In this document: positions 13,900-23,498 of the stretch, one piece after another
How the letters are laid out: each line of letters opens with the position of its first letter
Numbering within the stretch: the first letter of the stretch is position 1
Assembly (NCBI GenBank): GCA_947167935.1
Contig: CAMVJU010000017.1
Span: forward strand, 1-37,735
Direction of reading: 5' to 3'
Origin: an uncultured Prevotellaceae bacterium
Lineage (GTDB): Bacteria; Bacteroidota; Bacteroidia; Bacteroidales; Bacteroidaceae
Length of the DNA: 37,735 nucleotides
Made by a program: the position numbers and the translations under genes
Notes under the pieces: generated by a model
What the model saw: only the letters and a program-made list of their open reading frames with translations
What the model was told of the DNA's origin: nothing
The model's database searches: none

Positions 13900-15144
13900 T
13901 TATGAATTGAGCAGCTTGTCTATCTCGTCGAACTGGCGACCGAGGTTGAGGTTGAGGTAGATGCGGTAGAGCACGGGTGCCCATTTCTTCTTCTCGTCGG
14001 GCATCAGCAGACGGTAGTATTCCATATATGTGCGGGCCTTCTGATAATAGGTACGCTGCAGCTTCTTGTCCCTTGCTGCCTCCATGCTCTCGGCCATATT
14101 GACAAAGGCGGTGCCGGCATTGAAGTAGGGCTCGGCAAGGCTGTCGTTCTTGTGGATGAGGCGCTCGCTGTAGACGACGCTCTCCTGCCACCGCTCCATC
14201 CTCAGCAGGACAGACGACTTGGCAAAGAGGAAGATCTCGCACGTGTCGCAGAGGGCCAGGGCGCTGTCGGCCAGCGTGAGGGCTTTGTCATATTGCTCCT
14301 TGGCCGTGTAGGCATCGATGAGGCGGGGGAAGAAATAGGTGACGAGGGGAAACCTCTGGAATCCCTCTTCAAGAGTGGCGATATAGGCGCTGTCGTTGTT
14401 TTGCCAGCGATATGCCTCGGCGATGAACTGCAGGAAGTATTGGGTGTAAACCGTGTCTCTCCTGGCTATTGTCTGATAATGCAGGGCCTTGTCCGCATCG
14501 TTCAGCCTGTAGCCGCAATAAGTGGCCCAATAGGCAGCCTCGGGCATTCGCGGGTCGGTCTCAGTATAATGATAGGAGGAGAAGAGCGGCTGATGGCCAC
14601 AGTCCAGGTAGGTGCTGAGGTGAGTGTAGGCGTCTTCATATTTGCCCTTGCGGATGAAGAAAGTGCCGGCGTTGTAGAGGTTGGGTCTGTAGTTATGGAG
14701 CATGGCGGCGTTCTTCTGCCTGTGCTCAGCTATGACGCGCCCTTTCTTGTCGGGGAGCATGTCGAGGCTGTCGAGCGTCTCGGCAATGGTGAACATCCGG
14801 CGTGTGAGGTTGAAGAAGGCGGTGGTGTCCTGATTCTGCTTCAAGTACAGTCGTTCGTTGGCCTGGTCATACTGTCCCTTCACGGCGTCGAGCAGCACGG
14901 CATGGATGCGCACATCGTCGCGGTTGGCAGAGTCCTTGAGCAGCTTTGTCATCAGCTGCTCGGCCTGTGAGAAGTTCTTGTTGCGTTGCTTCAGGTAATT
15001 CCTTGCCTGCGAAAGGTCTTGACGGACGTTCTTCTCCTTCGCCTTCTGAGCCGTCGTGGGGCAGGTATTCAGCAGGAGTATGATGGCCAGCAGCCATTTC
15101 CCCATGTTCCACAATCTATGATGTAAGTCAAAATGATTATCCAT
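13900..15144 (-). CDS. Exported TPR-repeat protein
   Basis: A 414-residue protein with an N-terminal hydrophobic signal (MGKWLLAIILLLNTCPTTAQ beginning at residue 14) followed by helical repeats. Segments such as GKYEDAYTHLSTYLDCG, EQYDKALTLADSALALC and ERWQESVVYSERLIHKNDSLAEPYFN suggest TPR units from about 160 to 400. Its ending (VLYRIYLNLNLGRQFDEIDKLL) resembles that of the TPR protein at 16478-17716, so the two look paralogous. The start at 15144 is 1 bp after the AAA ATPase stop; ATG 15105 (MGKWLL) would give a more compact signal peptide and is an equally possible start. It probably scaffolds protein contacts in the periplasm; no enzymatic motif is seen. Confidence 0.75.
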   Translation of the reverse strand: MDNHFDLHHRLWNMGKWLLAIILLLNTCPTTAQKAKEKNVRQDLSQARNYLKQRNKNFSQAEQLMTKLLKDSANRDDVRIHAVLLDAVKGQYDQANERLYLKQNQDTTAFFNLTRRMFTIAETLDSLDMLPDKKGRVIAEHRQKNAAMLHNYRPNLYNAGTFFIRKGKYEDAYTHLSTYLDCGHQPLFSSYHYTETDPRMPEAAYWATYCGYRLNDADKALHYQTIARRDTVYTQYFLQFIAEAYRWQNNDSAYIATLEEGFQRFPLVTYFFPRLIDAYTAKEQYDKALTLADSALALCDTCEIFLFAKSSVLLRMERWQESVVYSERLIHKNDSLAEPYFNAGTAFVNMAESMEAARDKKLQRTYYQKARTYMEYYRLLMPDEKKKWAPVLYRIYLNLNLGRQFDEIDKLLNS

Positions 15145-15145
15145 A

Positions 15146-16273
15146 TCACATTTTCTCTATCCAGAGTTGGAAGAAGCGGTCGTAGACGCTGTAAACATTG
15201 TCGTTCTGAGTAATAAAGTCCTTTTCCAACAGTCCTTTGACGGCAGAGACCACAGAGCTGGTGGATGGAAGACGGTATTTGTGAACGAATTTGCCACCCG
15301 AAATGCTTTTTACCTTTCCCTCAGCAGCAATGGCCAGAAAGACATTGCGCTGCTTCTCTGGCATCTGACGCAGCAGCTCACTATAGTAGGCCGACGACAG
15401 TTGCAGATAAGTATCAATGGCCTTGTCAATCATTTCCATTCCACAGGTTTCACCCTTTGATGTCAACATGTAGAGCATGTTCATGATACGTTGCACATTG
15501 GCCGTGATGCCTTCAAACCGCTGATAGACAGATGCTACCACCTCGTAGGAGATTCGACGGTCACCATTCTTGGCAAACTGAGGCTCTGCGAATGCCCAGT
15601 AGCGGTCAAGCGGAATATTCTCAAGACTCATGGGCATCACCGACTGGTAGAAAGGACGTGAGGGAGAAAGAAACATTTCACTCATCATGTGTCGCTGCGA
15701 TCCTGCAAAGATGAAGTTAGCATTCGAACACTTTTGAATCTGCGTACGCAAGGCAGCCTCCACGTTCTGATGATCATTATAATAGAGAATCTGCTGAAAC
15801 TCGTCGATGGCTACCAGACAGTGTTTCTCTGCCGCAGCCAGATAGGCGAAGATCTCGTCGAGTGTTACCTGCGGAGGGACCATCGCTCCAACACCCAGGC
15901 CCCATACAGGATTGCCGTTGATGTCGAAGGAAATTTCTGAACGTACCGACAACAGCGCATTCAGAAAACCCTCCCAGACCTTGCGGCCTTTAGGCTTCAG
16001 AGCATCAAGAATGGACTTGCCGAATACGCTGACAAAGTCATGCAACGAGTTGGTGGCATAGATGTCGACGAGGAAACAGTAATAATCCTCTTTGATATGC
16101 TCTTGTTGGAAACTATGCCGTATCAAGTCCGTCTTTCCCACACGGCGTGGTGACATCAGCGCCACATTATTGCCGTTGGTCAGTAGGTTGGTGAGCATAG
16201 CCGTCTCGTCCACACGGTCGCAGAAATATTCCGGCCCCGCATAGCCATTGGTCACAAATGGATTGTCAATCAT
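15146..16273 (-). CDS. AAA-type ATPase of the archaeal-ATPase-like family
   Basis: A 375-residue cytoplasmic P-loop protein. Walker A is PRRVGKTD (42-49), Walker B is CLVAIDEFQQ (152-161), and SQRHMM following FIFAG fits a sensor-type position. The C-terminal region (about 290-375), with KSISGGKFVHKYRLPSTSSVVSAVKGLLEKDFI, looks like a winged helix. This organisation is that of the widespread Bacteroidetes ATP-binding proteins related to Pfam ATPase_2, whose roles are mostly unknown. It has its own promoter (16293-16323) and leads a minus-strand operon with a TPR protein and the degenerate epimerase. It has no nuclease or transposase partner. Confidence 0.8.
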   Translation of the reverse strand: MIDNPFVTNGYAGPEYFCDRVDETAMLTNLLTNGNNVALMSPRRVGKTDLIRHSFQQEHIKEDYYCFLVDIYATNSLHDFVSVFGKSILDALKPKGRKVWEGFLNALLSVRSEISFDINGNPVWGLGVGAMVPPQVTLDEIFAYLAAAEKHCLVAIDEFQQILYYNDHQNVEAALRTQIQKCSNANFIFAGSQRHMMSEMFLSPSRPFYQSVMPMSLENIPLDRYWAFAEPQFAKNGDRRISYEVVASVYQRFEGITANVQRIMNMLYMLTSKGETCGMEMIDKAIDTYLQLSSAYYSELLRQMPEKQRNVFLAIAAEGKVKSISGGKFVHKYRLPSTSSVVSAVKGLLEKDFITQNDNVYSVYDRFFQLWIEKM

Positions 16274-16292
16274 TTCTTCCCACTTTTTCCTG

Positions 16293-16323
16293 CAAAGATA
16301 ACGCTTTTGTTTGAATTGTCAAA
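16293..16323 (-). promoter_or_regulatory. Promoter of the AAA ATPase operon
   Basis: On the minus strand TTTG (16323-16320), a 19-nt spacer, then TATCTTTG (16300-16293), 20 nt before the ATG. Confidence 0.78.
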
Positions 16324-16417
16324 AAATAATTATCAAAAAATAACAAAATCTAATTTTTCTTTTTCTTTAAATACACGAAAAGCCCCCAATTTCTCGGTAT
16401 TTTCTCTATACCTGAAA

Positions 16418-16450
16418 CTAAAAGAGCCCCCGAAACGATTTCGGAGGCTC
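16418..16450 (-). terminator. Terminator after the gyrA-TPR unit
   Basis: On the minus strand GAGCCTCCGAAA-TCG-TTTCGGGGGCTC (16450-16424) forms a 12-bp stem with one T-G pair, followed by TTTTAG. It lies 28 bp after the TPR gene stop. The plus strand also has a T-run (CTTTTTC) after the stem. Confidence 0.9.
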
Positions 16451-16477
16451 TTTTTCATCATAAACTAAATAGTTTCT

Positions 16478-17716
16478 TTAGATGTCCTTCAGTGAGGGGT
16501 CGATGGCCTCAAGCTCGGTCATCTTGTCCTTCATGCCGAGGGTGTAGTAGATGCGGTAGAGGGGATAGGGCCAGCGAGCCTGCTCGAACTTGGGGTCGAG
16601 CTCCTTGGTCTTCTCCAGATACTTCTGGGCATCGCGGAGCACGTCCTTCACCTTCTCGGCATTCTCGTTGCTGATGCGCATGGTCTTCTTGTCGGTGAGC
16701 TGGTCGTTGAGCACGATGGCCTTCGAGTTGTAGCAGATGCCGATGTTGAACACCACGGGTACCCAGCTGGGGTCGATATCGGCGGCCTTCTTGAAGTGCT
16801 CGATGGCTGCGTCCCAATTCTCGCCGTTCATCTCGGCCTCGCCCAGCAGGGCCCATGCCATCTTGTTGTTGGGGTTCATCTGTGCCTCCTCCTTGGCCCA
16901 TGCCATCAGGGCCTCGGTGTCGTTGGCGCGTACATAGTAGTCCTGCAGCAGGTTGAAATAGAGCTCGCGCTCGGGGAGGGCCTTGTGAGCCTCCTTCAGG
17001 CGTGCCAGGTAGACCAGCGAGTCGGCGTGGTTGGCGCTCTTGTCCTTCATGGCATAGAGGATGAGGTCGAGGCAGTTCTCTTTCTTGCTGTCGGGGAAAT
17101 CGTAGGCCTTCTCAGCGTATTCGAGGGCTGTGGCGTAGTCTTTCTCCAGATAGCTCAGGTAGGCCGTGTTGTAGGCTACGTCGGCAATGAGGGTGTCGGG
17201 AGCCATCTTGGTTTCCTCGTAGAGAGGTGAGGCTCCGGTCTCGATGTAGGCCTCCCATGCCTTGATGGCGCCCTTCATGTCGTGGTTCTGGTAGCACATG
17301 GCTCCCATGTTGTGCATGATGTGTCGCTCGTTGAGGTAGCGGTTGGCGTTGCCCTTGCGGTAGGGATTCTTCACCTTGCCTTTCTCGTTGGGCTGCTGGG
17401 CATACTTGTCGCACTCGTTGGCTGCCTTGAAGCCTTCGAGGTAGCCCTTGACGGCTTTCATCGTGTCGGTAGGCTGATGGAGCAACAGTTTCTGATACTC
17501 GTCGGTGTAGATCTTGTATTGGATGTCGTTCATCAGGTTCCATGCGGCTGCCTTGTCGGCAGTCTCAGCTGACGTGAGAGCAGGCTTAAGCTTTTCGGCG
17601 GCCTCGGCCAGATTACCGGACGAGTACAGCTTCTTTGCTTCTTTCACCAGGGCGTCCTGGGCAAAGGCTGTGGTGGCAGCTGCTGCCATCATGGCCATCA
17701 TCAGAATCTTTTTCAT
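16478..17716 (-). CDS. Exported TPR-repeat protein downstream of gyrA
   Basis: A 412-residue protein with a clear signal peptide (MKKILMMAMMAAAATTAFAQ). Mature TPR-like repeats include LYSSGNLAEAAEKLKPAL, KDYATALEYAEKAYDFPDSK, MAWALLGEAEMNGENWDAAIEHFKKAADIDPSW and LRDAQKYLEKTKELDPKF. It is probably periplasmic or attached to the outer membrane; no catalytic motif is visible. It follows gyrA by 43 bp without a promoter and is closed by a strong terminator, so the two are likely co-transcribed. It resembles the TPR protein at 13900-15144 in size, export and C-terminal sequence. Confidence 0.82.
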   Translation of the reverse strand: MKKILMMAMMAAAATTAFAQDALVKEAKKLYSSGNLAEAAEKLKPALTSAETADKAAAWNLMNDIQYKIYTDEYQKLLLHQPTDTMKAVKGYLEGFKAANECDKYAQQPNEKGKVKNPYRKGNANRYLNERHIMHNMGAMCYQNHDMKGAIKAWEAYIETGASPLYEETKMAPDTLIADVAYNTAYLSYLEKDYATALEYAEKAYDFPDSKKENCLDLILYAMKDKSANHADSLVYLARLKEAHKALPERELYFNLLQDYYVRANDTEALMAWAKEEAQMNPNNKMAWALLGEAEMNGENWDAAIEHFKKAADIDPSWVPVVFNIGICYNSKAIVLNDQLTDKKTMRISNENAEKVKDVLRDAQKYLEKTKELDPKFEQARWPYPLYRIYYTLGMKDKMTELEAIDPSLKDI

Positions 17717-17759
17717 GTTGTAAAGGTATTAAATGGGTTAATTAATTACGAATTATGAA

Positions 17760-20324
17760 TTATTCTTCCGGGGCTATTGGGGCCTCTGAGACCTCTGGGT
17801 TGTCTGCCAACTCTTCAGCCTCGGCGGCTTCCTCGGCCAGCTCCTCCTCGGTGGCTTTCTGCACCTTGCAGACGGAGGCGATGACGTCGTTCTTCTTTGT
17901 GAGGTTGATGAGGCGCACGCCCTGTGTGGCACGGCCCATGACTCGAACCTCGGAGACGTTGAGGCGAATGAGGATGCCGCTCTTGTTGATGATCATCAGG
18001 TCGTTCTCGTCGGTCACCACCTTGATGGCTACCAGTCGGCCGGTCTTCTCGGTGATGGCGAGGGTCTTCACACCCTTGGCGCCACGGGCGGTCTTGCGAT
18101 AGTCCTCGATGTCGGTGCGCTTGCCGTAGCCGTTCTCGGAGACCACCATGATGGTCTCGGTCAGCGGGTCGTTGACGCAGACCATGCCTACCACCTCGTC
18201 GTCGCCGCCGTCGAGGCGCATGCCGATGACACCTGTCGAGACACGTCCCATGGTGCGTACCTCGTCTTCGTTGAAGCGCACGGCACGTCCGTTGCGGTTG
18301 GCAAGGATGATTTCGTTGCGTCCGTTGGTCAGACGTACGGCCACCACCTCGTCGCCCTCATTGATATTCAGCGCACGCACACCTGCGGCACGTACATTCT
18401 TGTAGGCGTCGAGGCAGGTCTTCTTGACGATGCCCTGCTTGGTGGCAAAGACCACGTAGTGGGACTTGAGGAACTCCTCGTCGTTGAAGTTCTTGATGCG
18501 CAGCACGGCGTTGATGGCGTCGTCGGGCTCGATGTTGAGCATGTTCTGAATGGCGCGTCCCTTCGAGTTCTTGTCGCCCTCGGGTATCTCGTAGCACTTC
18601 TGCCAGTAGCAGCGTCCCTTCTGGGTGAAGAAGAGCAGGGTGTTGTGCATCGTGGCGGGATAGATATACTCGGTGAAGTCGTTGTCGCGATGGCGTGCAC
18701 CCTTGGCACCCATGCCGCCGCGTCCCTGGGCGTGGAAGTCGTTGAGCGGTGTGCGCTTGATATAGCCCATGTGGCTGATGGTGATGACCACGGGATCGTC
18801 GGGATAGAAGTCCTCGGCGTTGAACTCATGGTCGAAGGGGATGATCTCGGTGCGACGCTCGTCGCCGTACTTTTCCTTCACCTCCAGGAGGTCTTCCTTC
18901 ATCACCTGCTTGCAGCGCTCGGGGTTGTTGAGAATCTCCTGCAGGTCGGCGATGAGCTTCATCAGGTCGTCGTACTCCTGGTGCAGCTGGTCGACACGCA
19001 GGCCGGTGAGCTGGCTCAGGCGCATGTCGACGATGGCCTTCGACTGCAGCTCGTCCAGCTCGAAGCGCTTCTCGAGGTTGCGCTGGGCATCGGTGGGCGT
19101 AGCCGACTGGCGGATGATGTGCACCACCTCGTCGATGTTGTTGACGGCAATGATCAAGCCCTCGAGGATGTGGGCACGCTCCTGTGCCTTCTTCAGGTCG
19201 AACTGCGTGCGACGAATGGTCACCTCATGACGGTGGTCGATGAAGTAGCGGATGCACTCCTTCAGCGTCAGGAGCTTCGGGCGCAGCTTGCCATGCGTTC
19301 CAGGGATGGGCACCAAGGCGATGCTATTTACTGAGAATGAGCTCTGTAGGGCCGTCATCTTGAAGAGTTTGTTCAGGATGACATTGGCGTTGGCGTCGCG
19401 CTTGCAGTCGACAACGATACGCATACCCTGACGGCCTGACTCATCGTTCACGTTGGCAATGCCTTCCACCTTGTGCTGGTTGGCCAGCTCGGCGATGTAG
19501 GTCACCAGCTCGGCCTTGTTCACGCCGTAGGGCAGCTCTGTCACCACAATCTTGTCGTGCTGCTCGCCAGCCTCAATCTCGGCCTTGGCCCGCATCACGA
19601 TTCGTCCGCGTCCTGTCTCATAGGCATCGCGCACACCCTGCAAGCCATAGATGTAGGCTCCGGTGGGGAAATCGGGGCCGGGGATGTATTGCATCAGGCC
19701 CTCGGTGTCGATGTCGGGATTGTCGATGTAGGCGCAGCAGCCGTCGATGACCTCGCCCAGATTGTGCGTCGGCATGTTCGTGGCCATACCCACAGCAATA
19801 CCGTTGCCGCCGTTCACCAGCAGGTTGGGCACCTTCGTAGGCATCACGCTGGGCTCCTTCAGAGAGTCGTCGAAGTTGGGCTCCATGTCGACGGTGTCCT
19901 TCTCCAGGTCGTCCATGATGTGCTCGCCCATCTTCGAAAGACGGCACTCGGTGTATCGCATGGCAGCGGGAGAGTCGCCGTCGACCGAGCCGAAGTTTCC
20001 CTGTCCGTCGACCAGCATATAGCGCATGTTCCATGCCTGTCCCATGCGGACGAGTGCGCCGTAGACGGAGCTGTCGCCGTGGGGATGGTACTTACCCAGC
20101 ACTTCGCCCACCACGCGCGCGCATTTTTTATAAGGTTGTGTACTTACATTGTTGATGCCCATCATACCATAGAGGATACGACGGTGCACAGGCTTGAATC
20201 CGTCACGCACATCGGGTAGGGCACGAGCCACAATCACCGACATGGAATAGTCGATGTAGGAGCTCTTCATCTCCTCTTCGATGTTAATCTTCAGAATTCT
20301 GTCGTTGTCAAACGTTTGGTCCAT
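17760..20324 (-). CDS. gyrA: DNA gyrase subunit A
   Basis: An 854-residue type IIA topoisomerase subunit. The winged-helix/tower part holds the catalytic tyrosine Y124 in [10 protein letters not shown]. The quinolone-determining region reads [17 protein letters not shown] (80-96), with serine at the usual resistance position. The C-terminal beta-pinwheel carries a GyrA-box variant, QGRGGMG (about 527-533), which separates it from ParC. The acidic C-terminus (from about 815) is typical of GyrA tails. Together with GyrB it introduces negative supercoils. The start [19 protein letters not shown] fits the family. A -7 box at 20427-20434 gives a leader of about 100 nt. Confidence 0.95.
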   Translation of the reverse strand: MDQTFDNDRILKINIEEEMKSSYIDYSMSVIVARALPDVRDGFKPVHRRILYGMMGINNVSTQPYKKCARVVGEVLGKYHPHGDSSVYGALVRMGQAWNMRYMLVDGQGNFGSVDGDSPAAMRYTECRLSKMGEHIMDDLEKDTVDMEPNFDDSLKEPSVMPTKVPNLLVNGGNGIAVGMATNMPTHNLGEVIDGCCAYIDNPDIDTEGLMQYIPGPDFPTGAYIYGLQGVRDAYETGRGRIVMRAKAEIEAGEQHDKIVVTELPYGVNKAELVTYIAELANQHKVEGIANVNDESGRQGMRIVVDCKRDANANVILNKLFKMTALQSSFSVNSIALVPIPGTHGKLRPKLLTLKECIRYFIDHRHEVTIRRTQFDLKKAQERAHILEGLIIAVNNIDEVVHIIRQSATPTDAQRNLEKRFELDELQSKAIVDMRLSQLTGLRVDQLHQEYDDLMKLIADLQEILNNPERCKQVMKEDLLEVKEKYGDERRTEIIPFDHEFNAEDFYPDDPVVITISHMGYIKRTPLNDFHAQGRGGMGAKGARHRDNDFTEYIYPATMHNTLLFFTQKGRCYWQKCYEIPEGDKNSKGRAIQNMLNIEPDDAINAVLRIKNFNDEEFLKSHYVVFATKQGIVKKTCLDAYKNVRAAGVRALNINEGDEVVAVRLTNGRNEIILANRNGRAVRFNEDEVRTMGRVSTGVIGMRLDGGDDEVVGMVCVNDPLTETIMVVSENGYGKRTDIEDYRKTARGAKGVKTLAITEKTGRLVAIKVVTDENDLMIINKSGILIRLNVSEVRVMGRATQGVRLINLTKKNDVIASVCKVQKATEEELAEEAAEAEELADNPEVSEAPIAPEE

Positions 20325-20426
20325 TCTTTTCTATGTTGTTTTAATGTGTCTGCTTAGAGGTCGAAATCGCCGTAGAGGGCATTTAAATTGCCGTAGGCGC
20401 ATTTTGTCCTTTTTTCGTTGCGACTG

Positions 20427-20434
20427 CAAAGGTA
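20427..20434 (-). promoter_or_regulatory. Promoter -7 element of gyrA
   Basis: On the minus strand TACCTTTG (20434-20427) followed by CA. No clean TTTG lies at the -33 spacing. The roughly 100-nt leader that follows holds two direct copies of a GCCGTAG...GCATTT motif (about 20369-20384 and 20390-20405 in plus coordinates). Confidence 0.55.
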
Positions 20435-20528
20435 GTGTTTTTTATTTAAACTCGTGCCGTTTTAAGCAATTTTAATCTAAACATTTGTCATAAAACATAA
20501 AGTTTAGCAGATTTTTTGTGGAAATTCT

Positions 20529-20559
20529 TTTGTTTTGCTCCCGACTTTTCGTAACTTTG
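20529..20559 (+). promoter_or_regulatory. Promoter of the ThiE-like gene
   Basis: TTTG (20529-20532), a 19-nt spacer, TAACTTTG (20552-20559); the ATG is at 20582. The 257-bp gap between gyrA and this gene otherwise holds only these divergent promoters and AT-rich DNA. Confidence 0.75.
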
Positions 20560-20581
20560 CACCGCAAACAGCGACGTAAGG

Positions 20582-21193
20582 ATGAAACTCATCATTATGA
20601 CACGTTCCACGTTCTTTGTGGAAGAAGACAAAATCCTGACCGCCCTCTTCGAGGAAGGCATGGACAACCTGCACCTTTACAAGCCCTCGTCGGAGCCTGT
20701 CTATTCTGAGCGACTGCTTACGCTGCTTTCCGAAGACTACTATAAGCGCATCACCGTTCACGAACATTTCTATTTACGTGAGGAGTACGATCTCAAGGGC
20801 ATCCATCTGGAGAATCCAGACGACAGCTTACCCTACGGCTATCGTGGACATGTAAGCCGCACATGCACGGCGATTTCCCAGTTGCGTGAAGCAAAGAAAA
20901 ACAGCAAGTATGTATTCCTGAAGTCTCTTTTTGACAGCCATACGAATCCTGATGACAGACGGACGTTTACCGATGAGGAGCTGAAAGAGGCCTCGCGGCG
21001 AGGACTGATCGACCGCCATGTCTATGCCCTTGGCGGCATCTGTCTTGAAAACATCCGCCAAATAGCCGACCTGGGTTTTGGCGGCGTGGTGGTGTGCGGC
21101 GATCTGTGGAATCGTTTCAACATTCATCAGGGGCAGGACTTCAAGGAGCTCATTGCCCATTTCAAGAAGCTGCAGAGAGCGGTGGGGTGGTGA
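20582..21193 (+). CDS. Thiamine-phosphate synthase-like (ThiE/TenI) protein
   Basis: A 203-residue TIM-barrel protein resembling ThiE/TenI. It opens KLIIMTRSTFFVEEDKILTALFEEGMDNLHLYKP, ends the barrel with VYALGGICLENIRQIADLGFGGVVVCGDLW, and includes a strand with KGIHLENP. ThiE joins the hydroxymethylpyrimidine and thiazole moieties; TenI-like proteins are related but do other jobs such as thiazole tautomerisation. The canonical ThiE pyrophosphate-binding motifs are not obvious, so a TenI-like role, or a distinct one, is more likely. No other thiamine genes are nearby. It has its own promoter and is followed by a repeat spacer before prs. Confidence 0.65.
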   Translation: MKLIIMTRSTFFVEEDKILTALFEEGMDNLHLYKPSSEPVYSERLLTLLSEDYYKRITVHEHFYLREEYDLKGIHLENPDDSLPYGYRGHVSRTCTAISQLREAKKNSKYVFLKSLFDSHTNPDDRRTFTDEELKEASRRGLIDRHVYALGGICLENIRQIADLGFGGVVVCGDLWNRFNIHQGQDFKELIAHFKKLQRAVGW

Positions 21194-21242
21194 GAGATGT
21201 TAGAAGTGAGATGTTAGAGGTGAGAAGTGAGAGGTGTGAAAT
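21192..21242. repeat. GAGATGTTAGA / GTGAGAAGTGAGAGG repeat
   Basis: Purine-rich units such as GAGATGTTAGAAGTGAGATG are repeated imperfectly just after the ThiE-like stop. This is another dialect of the short intergenic repeats of this genome. Confidence 0.65.
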
Positions 21243-21274
21243 TAGGAAATTGAATTTACAAACAACTACTATAA

Positions 21275-22213
21275 ATGATGAACACACAAAGTTATATGGT
21301 CTTCTCGGGTACTGCCACGAGATATCTGGCCGAAAGAATCTGCCAAAGCCTGGGCTGTCCGCTGGGCAAGTTGCAAATCACAAAGTTCTCTGACGGAGAG
21401 TTTGCCGTAAGCTATGAAGAGAGCATCCGCGGCCGCGACATTTTCCTCGTGCAAAGTACTTTCCCGAACAGCGACAACCTGATGGAGCTATTGCTGATGA
21501 TTGACGCCGCCAAGCGTGCTTCGGCCCGTACCATCAACGCCGTCATCCCTTATTTCGGCTGGGCCCGCCAGGACCGTAAGGACAAGCCCCGTGTGAGCAT
21601 CGGCGCCAAGCTGGTGGCTGACCTGCTGAGTGTGGCTGGCGTGAACCGTGTCATCACGATGGACTTGCATGCCGACCAGATACAGGGATTCTTCGACGTG
21701 CCTGTCGACCATCTTTATGCCTCGGGTGTCATCATGCCCTATCTGAAGAACCTGCACCTCGACGAGCTAGTGATTGCATCGCCCGATGTAGGCGGCTCGA
21801 AGCGTGCCAATACCTACGCCAAGTATCTGGGCTGCCCGCTGGTGCTCTGCAACAAGACCCGTGCCCGTGCCAATGTGGTGGCCACCATGCAGATCATCGG
21901 CGAGGTAGAGGGCAAGAACGTGGTCATTGTCGACGATATGGTCGATACAGCCGGCACCATTACCAAAGCTGCCGATCTGATGATGGAGTCAGGCGCCAAG
22001 AGCGTGCGTGCCTGTGCCAGTCATTGCGTGATGAGTGGCCCGGCCAGCGAGCGTGTGCAGGAATCGGCCCTCACCGAGATTGTCTTCACCGACAGTATTC
22101 CCTACACCCAGCGCTGTGCAAAGGTGAAACAGCTCTCCGTTGCCGACATGTTTGCCGAGGCTATCCGCCGCGTCATCGACAACAAGAGTATCAGCGACTT
22201 GTACATTGTGTGA
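21275..22213 (+). CDS. prs: Ribose-phosphate pyrophosphokinase (PRPP synthetase)
   Basis: A 312-residue class I PRPP synthetase that makes PRPP from ribose-5-phosphate and ATP. Signatures: YFGWARQDRKDKPR (ATP-binding flexible region, about 93-106), MDLHADQIQGFF (129-140), SPDVGGSKRA (169-178) and the PRPP loop VVIVDDMVDTAGT (216-228). The length is normal. Two adjacent ATGs (21275 and 21278) are equally possible starts. It is preceded by a repeat spacer and followed 18 bp later by a TlpA-like lipoprotein gene, which shares direction but no obvious function. Confidence 0.94.
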   Translation: MMNTQSYMVFSGTATRYLAERICQSLGCPLGKLQITKFSDGEFAVSYEESIRGRDIFLVQSTFPNSDNLMELLLMIDAAKRASARTINAVIPYFGWARQDRKDKPRVSIGAKLVADLLSVAGVNRVITMDLHADQIQGFFDVPVDHLYASGVIMPYLKNLHLDELVIASPDVGGSKRANTYAKYLGCPLVLCNKTRARANVVATMQIIGEVEGKNVVIVDDMVDTAGTITKAADLMMESGAKSVRACASHCVMSGPASERVQESALTEIVFTDSIPYTQRCAKVKQLSVADMFAEAIRRVIDNKSISDLYIV

Positions 22214-22231
22214 AATTGAAAAATTGAAGGA

Positions 22232-23359
22232 TTGAAAAAGCAAACGTTGAAATTGAAGCATTTCCTTTTTGCAGCAGTATTGCTGCTTGCGTTTTCGTGC
22301 TCTGAGAAGCCCAAGGTGGACGATGGGAAGAATTTCCATTTGGAGGGTACTGTCGAGGGACTGCCCGATGGTGAGCAATTGTTGGTGACCGATGGCGATG
22401 GCTTTCCGGTTGACACACTAACAGTGGCTCAAGGCAAGTTCAGCTATTCGGCAAAGGTTGACACCGTGAGTTTCTACACCATCTTCGTGATGAACAATCC
22501 TGCGAACAATGTGAACTTCTTTACCGAGCCAGGCACCGTACAGATGAAGTTGTCGACCTCATCTACAGAGAGTACTGTGGGGGGTACAACAGCTAACGAC
22601 GCACTTCAGCTTTTAATGCAAGAGACGGCACCTTACTACGAGAAAATCAACGAGTTAGAGGAACTTATCAGCAACGATACGACGCTCAGTCCTGGAAGCG
22701 ACTGGGCTCTCGCCGAACGCTATATGCAGCTGTACAACGAAATTGAGCGTAAGATGAGAGCGGCAGCTGAGCCGAACATCACTAATGAGCTGGGCTATAT
22801 GCTTGCGGTACGTTTCATTGACGAGCAGGCAGATGCCGAGCTGCTTGAGAAACTCATTGCGAAAATGCCCGAAAACTTCCGACATCGCAGGCCTGTGGTC
22901 AAGCTGCAAGCCATACTCAACAGCAGAATCAATACAGATGAGGGACAGGTGATTCCCGATTTCACTCTCCTTACTCCTGACAGCACGCAATTGTCCGTAA
23001 TGGGCGAGGTGAAGCAGCATCAATTCACCATCATTGATTTCTGGGCCTCATGGTGCAATCCCTGCCGTGCCGAGATGCCGGCGATGCGCCAGCTCTATAC
23101 CGACTTCAAGGAGAAAGGGCTTGGCATCGTGAGTATCTCGCTCGATGACAAGGCTGAGGACTGGCGTCAGGCCATCATCGATCTGAAGATGGAGTGGACG
23201 CAGCTCTCCGACCTGAAGGGTAGGGATAACGCTGCTGCCCGTGCTTTCCGTGTCTCCACCATTCCATATATGGTGGTGGTCGACAGCGTCGGCACCATAC
23301 TGAAAAAAGGACTTCGTGGCGATGACCTCCGCTTGTTCATCAGCGACCTCTTGCCATGA
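22232..23359 (+). CDS. TlpA-like thiol-disulfide oxidoreductase lipoprotein
   Basis: A 375-residue protein with a lipoprotein signal (LFAAVLLLAFSCS, acylated Cys at about 23). An N-terminal beta-rich domain resembling DUF4369 (about 30-110) and a helical linker precede a thioredoxin-like domain (about 235-375) with the redox motif WCNPC (C275 and C278) inside FTIIDFWASWCNPCRAEMP. The cis-proline region is VSTIPYMVVV. It probably reduces or exchanges disulfides in the periplasm, anchored in a membrane. No in-frame ATG precedes the signal sequence; the frame opens with TTG (22232, with alternatives at 22247 and 22253), and these TTGs come from an ATTGAAAAATTGAAGG-type repeat. Confidence 0.87.
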   Translation: MKKQTLKLKHFLFAAVLLLAFSCSEKPKVDDGKNFHLEGTVEGLPDGEQLLVTDGDGFPVDTLTVAQGKFSYSAKVDTVSFYTIFVMNNPANNVNFFTEPGTVQMKLSTSSTESTVGGTTANDALQLLMQETAPYYEKINELEELISNDTTLSPGSDWALAERYMQLYNEIERKMRAAAEPNITNELGYMLAVRFIDEQADAELLEKLIAKMPENFRHRRPVVKLQAILNSRINTDEGQVIPDFTLLTPDSTQLSVMGEVKQHQFTIIDFWASWCNPCRAEMPAMRQLYTDFKEKGLGIVSISLDDKAEDWRQAIIDLKMEWTQLSDLKGRDNAAARAFRVSTIPYMVVVDSVGTILKKGLRGDDLRLFISDLLP

Positions 23360-23409
23360 TATGAAAAAACAATGTTGGATTCCAAAATAGGGGAAAATCT
23401 ACGAATATA

Positions 23410-23441
23410 TTTGCTGAATTCGGAAATTATTCCTATTTTTG
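23410..23441 (+). promoter_or_regulatory. Promoter of the kdgK-kdgA unit
   Basis: TTTG (23410-23413), a 20-nt spacer, TATTTTTG (23434-23441), 58 nt before the kdgK ATG. Confidence 0.78.
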
Positions 23442-23498
23442 CAGCCTAAATAGAGTACACATCATTTATAATCTATAAAAACAAACAAAAAAGTAACA

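Noticed and set aside
20079..20087. Glycine at the GyrA position equivalent to E. coli Asp87 as a quinolone-resistance change
   Set aside because: The neighbouring serine is wild type, and this position naturally differs between phyla, so no resistance can be claimed without close relatives.
18459..20219. Long plus-strand open frames opposite gyrA
   Set aside because: GyrA motifs on the minus strand are unambiguous, and the plus-strand peptides are antisense shadows without domains.
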